Source: Dillenia suffruticosa
Lineage: Eukaryota > Streptophyta > Magnoliopsida > Dilleniales > Dilleniaceae
Direction of reading: 5' to 3'
Length of the DNA stretch: 64,000 bases
Assembly (NCBI GenBank): GCA_033439265.1
Contig: JAVTVX010000009.1
Span: 13,171,109 to 13,235,108 of the forward strand
In this document: one piece after another, positions 36,270 through 46,100 of the stretch
Numbering within the stretch: position 1 is the first letter of the stretch
How the letters are laid out: the number at the start of each line of letters is the position of its first letter
Position numbers and translations under genes: made by a program
Notes under the pieces: generated by a model
Told to the model about the DNA's origin: nothing
Database searches by the model: none
The model's input: only the letters and a program-made list of their open reading frames with translations

Positions 36270-38975
36270 ATGGCAAGGCTTAGTCGGACTAACACTAACA
36301 AAAGCCTAGAGAGTCTAATGGACATGGACAAATCAGCCCAAGTTGCGAAAAATGCTGTTCCAAATCAACCTAGGAAGATGATTCCTGGCCATGGACTTGA
36401 ATTCGGCAACTTATCTTACAGTGTCATGAAGAAACAGAAGAAGGATGGAGTGTGGATCACTAAGGAGGCTTATCTACTTAATGACATCTCTGGACAGGCT
36501 ATAAGAGGAGAAGTCATGGCCATCATGGGGCCTAGTGGAGCTGGAAAATCTACGTTTCTTGATGCTTTGGCAGGTAGGATTGCACAAGGGAGTCTTGAAG
36601 GGTCAGTCAGGATCGATGGAAAGCCAGTTAGTTCTCTCTTAATCCCTTCCCCTACGGTATTCAACATGTACATAGTTATCAGCAAGAGACTTCTTGTGCA
36701 GGTGACAACAAGCTACATGAAAATGGTGTCATCTTATGTCATGCAAGATGACCAACTCTTCCCAATGTTGACGGTCTTCGAGACTTTCATGTTCGCAGCC
36801 GAGGTTAGGCTTTCCCCTTCACTTTCCAAGTCTGAAAAGAAACAAAGAGTCTTTGAACTTCTAGATCAACTTGGACTACAGGTAAAGTCATCATTCCTGC
36901 TCCCAAGCCCGCCCTCCCTCCCTCCCTCTCTCACATGATGGCTTTATGGCCGGCTTTACAGAGTGCAACACATACCTATATTGGGGATGAAGGGAGGACA
37001 GGAGTGTCTGGTGGGGAGCGACGTAGGGTGTCCATTGGAATTGACATAATTCACAAGCCATCTCTGCTGTTTCTTGATGAACCTACATCGGGTTTGGACT
37101 CCACAAGTGCTTACAGTGTTGTGGAAAAGGTTAAAGAAATAGCAAGAAACGGTAGCATCGTCCTCATGACCATCCACCAGCCTTCTTACAGAATCCAGAT
37201 GCTCCTAGACAGGATCACTGTCCTTGCAAGGTAAACTATTCAACTGATATCATCCTTTGCCATCAGCATAAATTTGACACCCAAGGGAAGCAAGGGTCTT
37301 TCCCTAGCTAACTAGTCAAATATTTTGTTGCTACAGAGGAAGGCTACTATACATGGGAACTCCTGGTACTCTTCCTAACCACCTCTCTGGTTTTGGAAGG
37401 CCAGTTCCTGATGGAGAAAATAACCTCGAGTACCTTCTTGATGTGATCAAAGAGTACGATGAATCGACCCTTGGGCTTGACCCTCTGGTCCTTTATCAAC
37501 GAGATGGCATTAAACCTGACGCAGCTGCCAGGACTCCGATTCCAAAAACACCAAAGACACCTAAAACTCTTCATGGACACTACAAAAAGACCCTGTCGTC
37601 CAAGCATGCCATCAGCCTCCATAGCCAACAGTTCTCAACCGGACCAAATACGCCTCGAGCAACTTCAGGCCAATTTGAGTATGATGATGAAGATGATGAG
37701 GACAAATTTGACAACTCTCTTCAGCGCAAGACAATTCACACTCCTATGCAGATACATAGCGGAACGCATAACCTACGGTTGGCTTCTCAGTTCTATAAAG
37801 ATTTCTCTGTTTGGGTCTACCATGGTGTAACAGGCACTCCTCGCCGTGCACCATCGTGGACTCCTGCTCGAACTCCAGGAGCTACACCTGCAAAAACACC
37901 CAGTACAATTGGGAGGAGTTACGCCTCGAAAAGATATTCAACTCCTCACAGAAACCATGTTCCTGCCAAAACTCCTGTGTTTAGCCCATCTCACGATGGT
38001 TCATATATTCCTTCGTATGAAGAGTTTGAGATGGAAGTGCTTGATGAGCCGGAGCATAGAGCCAAGTTTGCAAATCCATGGCTCCGTGAAGTTGCAGTCC
38101 TCTCATGGCGCACTGCTCTTAATGTGGTTCGCACACCAGAGCTTTTTCTCTCCCGTGAGATTGTCCTGATGGTTATGGCTCTCATTCTGTCCTCCCTCTT
38201 CAAAAACCTTCATGGGAATAATTTCAAAACCATCAACCGGCTTCTGAATTTCTACATCTTTGCTGTATGCCTAGTTTTCTTCTCCTCAAATGATGCTGTT
38301 CCCACATTCATCCAAGAACGTTTCATCTTCATTAGAGAGACTTCCCACAATGCTTATCGAGCTTCATCATATGTCATCTCCTCCCTCCTTGTCTACCTCC
38401 CTTTCTTTGCCATTCAAGGCTTCACATTTGCAGTCATCACCAAATATATCCTCATGCTCAACAGCAGTCTCTTCTACTTCTGGCTCATTCTCTACGCATC
38501 TCTCATAACCACAAACGCTTATGTGATGCTTGTGAGTGCTATGGTTCCAAGCTACATCACTGGTTATGCTGTGGTGATCGCTACAACAGCTCTATTTTTC
38601 CTAACCTGTGGTTTCTTCCTGAAGCGATCTCAGATACCCAAATATTGGAGATGGCTCCATTACATTTCTGCAATCAAATATCCATTTGAGGCATTACTTA
38701 CAAATGAATTTCAAGGAAAAACCTGCTACAACGGTAAGACCTCAGACCTATCACCTGGTCCTCTTGGTTCGGTCAGGATTAGTGCACTGCACAATTCCTC
38801 CATTGAACATCTGAAACCTCCATGCATGTTGATAGGGCAAGACATTCTCTACACCATGGATATTACAATGGACAACATCTGGTCTGACGTCCTCATTCTA
38901 CTTGCCTGGGGAGTTCTATACCGCCTTCTCTTTTACGTTGTCTTGAGATTCTACTCCAAGAATGAGAGGAAATGA
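36270..38975 (+). CDS. STR: STR, ABCG half-size transporter required for arbuscule development
   Basis: Exons 36270-36626, 36702-36881, 36962-37230 and 37337-38975 give 814 residues, the usual STR size. The start [16 protein letters not shown] matches STR N-termini. Nucleotide-binding domain: Walker [10 protein letters not shown] (87-95), Q-loop MQDDQ (133-137), signature VSGGE (194-198), Walker B LLFLDEP (214-220), H-loop His251. A long linker rich in Thr-Pro repeats (about 335-350 and 432-460) is typical of STR. The ABC2 membrane domain follows from about 520 and the protein ends FYSKNERK. All motifs are intact. From family knowledge, STR pairs with STR2 in the periarbuscular membrane and supports lipid delivery to arbuscular mycorrhizal fungi; the gene is lost in non-host plants. 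Introns are 75, 80 and 106 nt. Intron 1 is stop-free and in frame, so retention would insert 25 residues. Expression is expected only in colonised root cells. Confidence 0.93.
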
Positions 38976-39054
38976 AAACACTCTGCATTTCCGTATCCGT
39001 GACTTCATATCTTCACATTTCCAAAATTATACTAGTCGGAGATCATATAGCACA

Positions 39055-39425
39055 TTTTCGGGATTTTGACAGATCCAAATTCATCCTAAAGACAGATATA
39101 AAACAACGTTCACTGTTCCATTTGAACAATACGAATGGAATCTTATACTATTTGGTTTAAAGAATGCACCTTCAGAATTTCAGAGAATTATGAATGATAT
39201 ATTCAATTCATATTCAGAATTCTGTATTGTATACATCGATAATGTGCTTATATTCTCATCATCAATAAAACAACACTTCAAAAATCTCAAAACATTCTTA
39301 TATGTCTGTAAAAAGAATGGCCTAGTCTTATCGGCTAAAAAGATATTTTTGTTCCAAACAAAGATACGATTTTTAGGTCACCATATAATCTGTGGAACCA
39401 TAAAAACCAATTGAGAGATCTCTGG
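39055..39425 (+). pseudogene. Endogenous caulimovirid (pararetrovirus) RT fragment
   Basis: In two frames the sequence encodes a caulimovirid-type reverse transcriptase segment: the YKTTFTVPFEQYEWN/FGLKNAPSEFQR part (39095-39190) and a frame at 39190-39414 with VYIDNVLIFSS, where the catalytic YIDD is YIDN, then KKIFLFQTKIRFLGH. Gypsy RTs here read FIDDILVYS and lack the FQTKIRFLGH wording, which favours Caulimoviridae (florendovirus- or petuvirus-like). It ends at a stop near 39412. It is a short inactive relic; no movement protein or coat domain was seen nearby. Confidence 0.7.
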
Positions 39426-40167
39426 AATTTACAAACAAATATATATATATATATATATTTAATCAAGGGGAAGATCAATAAGATTGTAAGAATAGATATT
39501 TCTAATATTAGTAGCCCTTTTTTCAATCAGAATTCAGCACCATCATACTTTCCTAGTTTGGTATTAGATTTGACCAACACAGCAGAAAACTGGCCTTGAC
39601 CTAAATCAAGTATTAATTTAGTTGGTGAATACATGGAAGATGTAGCATTCCATCTTCCAAAACCAAAGCCCAGGAGAGGAAAGGTGAAAAAAAAAAAGAA
39701 AAAAGGAAGAAGAAGAAAAAGAAAAAAAGCAACACACACACACATTGCCATGGACGGAGAAAAAAGTGTGGGATTTTATTGCATCTGTTGAGAGAGATTA
39801 GATCAGCATGACCTTGCCATTTCAGATGATTACAACCTAACCACGTCCCCAACAATTGAAGAGGGCAAAAAACTTTGAGCAATCCTAATTTATTGTCTAG
39901 AGCCCATGTTTAGGATGCACAAGGTCAGGATGAGTTTAAGTTCACATTTCACCAAGAACAAAACATCTCACAAAATTTAAATTTGTTACCATGCAACAAG
40001 AGTACATGTCCATACAAGATTATTAGTTAATACTTTTAGACATAAGGTTGCACATAAACAAAGTAATAACTAAGCAAAATAAAGAAATATGTTATGGTAT
40101 GTAAGAAGACATGAGTGCACCCATAGTTACTTTAGTCAGGCATCAGGAAATTTATTAGAGAACCAAC
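39426..40167. other. Spacer between convergent STR and TDX
   Basis: Contains an (AT)n run at about 39437-39460 and a poly-purine A/G stretch at 39680-39730. It should hold the TDX 3' UTR at the right side. No other gene seen. Confidence 0.5.
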
Positions 40168-43100
40168 TCAAGACTGGCATGCATGCTGTGAAATCTTCCT
40201 TTCAAGTCCACTTTTATCAGCCCCCACAACTTTGTCAACCTCCTCGCCATTTTTTATGAAGAAGAAAGATGGAACGCTGCTAATATTCCATCGTGCAGCT
40301 ACTTCCCTTGCCTCATCAATGTCAACTTTTAGAAAAACAACATTTTTGTATTTCTTTGCCAAGTCTGTATAGACCGGAGAAATGAAACCACAAGGTCCAC
40401 ACCATGTCGCAGTGAAATAAAGGATTGCCAACCGAGATGCTTTTGAAGCAGCATTCAGCTTGCCTTCCAATTCGGTGGCAGAATGAATTCCAATAACTTG
40501 TCCTGGTTTTTTTTTATTATTTTTGTTTGGGGGGGGGGGGACAAACAAACAAGAAAAACAAAAAATCAAATCAATGGGCAGACATACTTCAAAAGTTATT
40601 CCAAATTACAATTTATAGGGCATAGGGTTCGTTTTCCTCCTCCAAAACCAGGGGAACATTTTTCTCAAGTAGATTTCTGCAAACGATTAGGTTCTATACC
40701 CTTCCTATACATAATTAAGATCTCTGAGGGCTAGTAGTGAATTTACACAATATACACATCGTCAAGGAGAACCAATCTTTCTCCTCTGACTGGGACCCAA
40801 TCTTTACAATCAAGACCAGTGCGGATCATGCCACTAGCATCAATTTAAGTTCAAAGTGAAAATTTATTCATCATAAGGTCTAGTTTGAAAAATAACAAAT
40901 TTTTTCAACTCAAAACAAAACAAGTTTCATGGGTTATCATTATGTTATTAGCACCATGCAGTCTTACTTCCAAGTTCAAGATAAATTTTGCTATTGCATG
41001 CCTACATATTTGTGAGCAGGAAAATTCATCTGGAGCCAAAAGCCCCCAGCAATCAGCCTCAGTCTCTCAGCCCATTATCACAGCTGGTAAAGGTTCACAA
41101 TATAATCCCATACTCTAGCTGCCGTTGACATGAAAATATAGTACTGGTTTTATTTCCCAAAAACTTAAAAGCGATTAACTCTTTTTGTATTTCTACTATG
41201 GCTTTAGAACTCGTCATTAGGGCCCACACATAAATGAAATTGCTATAATGGAGATCCTGATTTTATTAGGAGAGCATATGCTATAAATTTTACTAATTGA
41301 ACAAGACCTACAGAATGCCAATATGGCAAAACAAAGTATTGAAAGAGTGCCCAAAACTAACAACATAAAAATGTATCAAGTAAAAGCAAAGAGTCACATG
41401 CATTTCAAATGCTACGAGTTGACTTGTCTACTTATCAAGGAATCGGTACTTAAATTACCCACGCATAGTTTGTCTTACCATCAGCTTACAAAATAGTTCT
41501 CTAAGCTTTGAAACTTACAAATTATATTCTATGAAGCATGAAAACACAGACACAAGGAAATGGACATGGACACCATCCAATAGGATGAAAATTCAGCAAA
41601 TTTTCCTAAAGGACAGTATAAATTTCAAAAAAAAAAATTAATAAATTTTTTCTGTAATATCTCAAATTTAGTATATAAGCAATTAATGGAATTGAAGTGT
41701 GACAATAGGGACTCCGCTAAATATGTAGAATGACACAAGCATCCCAATCTCCCAAATAATAATTTGAGTGTCCAAGCTTCAGAGATTAACCATGATCATT
41801 TATATCTTGATCAGGGTTTCTTCATAGCTAGGCACATCAGCGCAATACTAGAACATAGTCTAAGTTTAATTACAAAATAAGGCCACATATCTTAGTTGAG
41901 TTCAGTCCTATCCTATATAAACTAAACTGAGGTCAACTCTCAGCCACAGCACCCAATTCTATAGTTCAAGGATTTAAACCGTAAAAGCAGGCAAAATGTA
42001 TCCACCACTTGAGTCATTGTATTCTCTTCAGATTGCACAAACCCTCATTATATCAAGTGGAAACATATTTTAAAACATTTTGTTGACATTATCCATTATA
42101 TTTACAAGCTTTACTATGATTTAAAACTTGGACTGTACAAGCATTTTATTAGGAACTACTACCATATTTGAACTTAAAAATTGTTGTACTGCCATATCTA
42201 TGTCAGTGCAACTTATGTTACAAATGATTTGCTCCAGTTAATCAATCAATTGTAAACTCGGGAGGAAATTCATAGCTTCAAATCGTATATTGTAATCCTT
42301 TCCAACTCCCACAATGATGGACTTTCTAGAAGGATAAGCAAAGAACTCTTGAGCTGTCAAGCACTTTCTTTTTATACAGAGAAGAAAAGAGAATCCCTGA
42401 AAATGCACCAAGGAGATGCACTATGAGCTTGAATAAGAAGAGACAAACCTACAAAAGATATCACATCCTCCGATACTCCAAAAGTTTCATAGGAGAAAAA
42501 ATGAATGAATCTACTCCAAAAATTAATAAAAAAAATAATCAAAGGTCTCTCTAAACAATTAATTTACTAAGATCCTTTTCCGTTGACATCCATTAAAACA
42601 TAGGTGGACAAACTAAAGAATAATTGTCCTCTTTGCTGTAAAGCCCCTCAAACCGCTCCAAACCCACCATTTGAAGGTGATCTTTTTTGGATTCCTCTTT
42701 CACTTGGATTTCCGAATAGCACTTGCTCCCAGCTACATGTCCTTTGGACCCTTTGCCTGATTAGAAATGGATTCAAGCCACCGACACAAATATTGTCAGT
42801 CCTCTGCTCTAGCCAGATGAGCTACATGAACCACTTTCCTAAAGTTTGTTTTTATCATTGAATACTGCCCTACCTTACCACTTGACTAGTAAGGAAAAAG
42901 CCCTTAACTACTAACATAGAAAGGGCTTTTTTTGCTTGTTCGTCAAGCTTTACAAACATGATGTGGCTGGAGTAGTCGTACAGAATGTCAAATATGATCA
43001 TTAATACTATTCACTAATTTAATCAAACCAAGTTGATAATGTAGTTGATAATGATAAGCTGAGCACCTACTTGCACTTTAATACTTCCACCAAGCAAATG

Positions 43101-46100
43101 TTGGATATGTCGTAGTAGTGGTAGATCTTCGAGTCCTACAGTGACTTCAAGAGAAGTATATCTCATTTTACTAACTTGAATATTTCCATCACCATCGATA
43201 ATTCCAGCTAGCCACTCACAGAAGGATTTAATTTGCATCCTTTATAGTGCCTAATCAATCTGAGCCATAGAGCACACCGTCTCTCCTAATAGATCCAAGC
43301 TGCAGTAGGCAGGACTGGTAGATGATGGCATTAATTGATGTCCATAGCCTTTAAGTTCACGATGTAGAACAGACTGTAGGATAGGATAGTCTTTTTAATA
43401 TGACATGTTTGAGAATTTGATAGAACAATAGTCTTCCGATACTCCCCTCTTCCTTTTTCCTATTCTTTATCTCAAGCCATTTTTCATTTATCATGAGCTT
43501 ACCCTCTCTCTCTGGATCTAAACCCCCAACCTTTCCTGTCTTCTCCCTCTGGATTCTTTGTGTGTTCTACCCATCTTTCGTAGTTTCTTCAATCTCTTCT
43601 ACTGTTTCTGGTTGCTAAACCTGAGCTTTGATTCTGTGTCAATTACAGTCTTCTTCTGTAGAAAACATAGATCACTTTATATGAACCTTATAGAAATGCC
43701 AAAAGAATGTGAAGCATGTGCCACACTTTTCAAATTCAATCAAGGAGTTTATAAATCAGTATTGACGGTGATGTTGATGCCAGTTTGTGGTGCTAATTTG
43801 GATAAGAAAAGAGCTTCATTCTAGCTAATACGCTTTATCTGATGTTACTAGTAACTCGAGAATTAAGAACTAGTCTTCCCATTCATCTAATTGAGAAGTA
43901 GGGTTGACAAAGTTCACATTTTACAAACTCTTGATTATTCATCGTAACAATTAAATTGGCTTCAACTTTTCCATTCAACCTTTTTCTTGGCCAGGGGGAA
44001 GTTTTTTTTTGGGGGGGTGATGATTCTGGAAAGCAGAATGAGATTAAAAGCCAACATATTCATGGATAGTGCTCAACCAGGTCATCAAAATCATGGAGAA
44101 CATGATAAATATTACCTAACATCTTCACTTAGGACATGTTTGGTACAAGGGGAAAGGATAGTGTAGTGAGGTAAACTTTTGTAGATTATTGTGGGTGCTA
44201 TGCATGGTTGAGTCAGAAAAGGAAGAATTCCATGTTGATGGTGTTGATAGGAACTTGCATAAAAATTTGATAACAGTTTTGAAGATGGGCTGTTGCAGAA
44301 AGGAAATCAGAGATCATGTGGATAAAAAAAATTAAATGTCTTGTTGAGATTTCGAATGAAGAGATCACTTTAGAAGACTCAACCTTGTTCTCATAAGTTT
44401 CTGAGAGATAAGCCTCATTTTTAAGTAATAGCTGTCCATCAGGGCGGGGGTTTTGATGGTCTAAGCACCATGATACCTTTTCTTAAGCCTTAAGGTGGGT
44501 ATAGACTCTCTTTCTCTCTCTTACTTCTATATCACCTCAAAGATCTGATTGTCAACATGAAACTAAGAGTTCCCTAATTTTGTCTTGCTTTGAAGTAATC
44601 AATTCAATCTTGGCAGCCTACACACGCTTATTGGCACCATATTGATTCCCATAACCTTAATGTCATTACAGAATTGAGTTCTTTGGTTTATCTGCCCATA
44701 GTTATTTTCCTAGAAGGCAAGAGGGATAATCAAGAGGGATACATCCTTAACAAATTAGACTGGAGCTTGACTGTGCCTAGTGCTGCCCTCAACCAAGACG
44801 ACCCCGCTTTTCTTATCTTTATACTAAGAGGAAGAGTCCTAATAAGGTGTGGGGAGGAAATAGATCCCAATGTGCCAGGGGAATATAAGGTATCAAATCC
44901 AAGAAATTAGTTGCATTGTCATGGGTGTTACTAAGGGAAAAGGAGAAAGGTAATAGAAACCATTCTATGAATCTCCAACGATATTGTCATCACACAAGAA
45001 TCTAAGTTAAAAGAGCTAGATGATAATTTTGTTAACTCCACTTGTCAATCCACTGCCAATTTCTTCCTAATAGTAGTTCTTCGCACAAAATCATCATTAT
45101 CTAGAATGTCAAAACCTTGTCATCTCAATAGCCTTCATGGGCAATTTTCCCTATCGTTTCTTCGAGGACTTCTTAGTCTTGGTTTACGTTCCGGTATGGT
45201 ATGTAGCTCTTGAGAGAAGATGTACAGGATTTTTGATTTGTGCTCACCGAATCTGTGCATAGATGAGGGTTTAATGTTGCTAGATTCTTATTGGAGAAGC
45301 TTAATAGGTCTAGGATTACCGATACTATTGCCTCTATTCTCTTTACTAGGGATTGCAAGTTACAAGATACTGAACTTTTCGATGCCCAACATACTCGTAT
45401 GAGCCCTAGTACACGATTTAGTCAATGGATACTCTGCAGGGAATTCCTCTCTTCCCTTGCTAGAGTTTTCTCTCTCTTAGACCTTAGGTTTGACAGCCAA
45501 GATCTTGTTCCTTAACAAGTTTCCTACCGCACTTCTTTTATGAGAATTAGACTTGCCTTTTTATATATCACACTCTCTTTAAATAAAAGAAATTAGGATT
45601 TACAATAAAATAAAATTCTTACAAAAAAACAAATACTAAAATTATTCCTAATATGACGATTCTATTTTAAAAAAGATAGCTATCAACTAAAATTAGAAAA
45701 CTATTAATTTTTCTAAAATATTTTCTTTTTATTAGTTTCCAAATATCCTCCTATAAGATCTCTTTTCAATGATATACACGTTCTAGAATAATCTTTTTTA
45801 ATTATATCCAAGCGCATATCATTACTCCCCTCTTGAACAAAGAGCTTGTCCTCAAACTTGAATTCAGGAAGGGTCTTCTCCCAAAAAGCCTCCACCCTCA
45901 TCCTCTTCTTTGGACTTTAACATACCATGCTTAGCCTCTCAAAGTTCCATTGTTCCAGAAATTCTTGCCCAACAACTCTACCTGCTGCAACCTCTTGTTT
46001 TGCAGTCACTTTCAATCTTGTAATTTCTTCTCCGACAGCAGCAATATCCAGCATAAGTCCTTTAACACTTTCAATTGTCACTCTCTCCTTTTCTTCAACT

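Noticed and set aside
36057..36938. STR model starting upstream of 36270 and reading through both first introns
   Set aside because: The extra N-terminus derives from the 5' UTR, and the family start [10 protein letters not shown] plus exact GT..AG junctions support the spliced model.
42758..42831. A functional tRNA-Val(GAC)
   Set aside because: The anticodon stem no longer pairs and the rest follows mitochondrial tRNA-Phe; a mutated relic fits better.
42604..42861. 85-codon frame overlapping the trnF relic
   Set aside because: It runs antisense through a tRNA-derived sequence and matches no family.
43023..43238. An active homing endonuclease
   Set aside because: Only one LAGLIDADG motif, no C-terminal half, and location in a plant nuclear intron.
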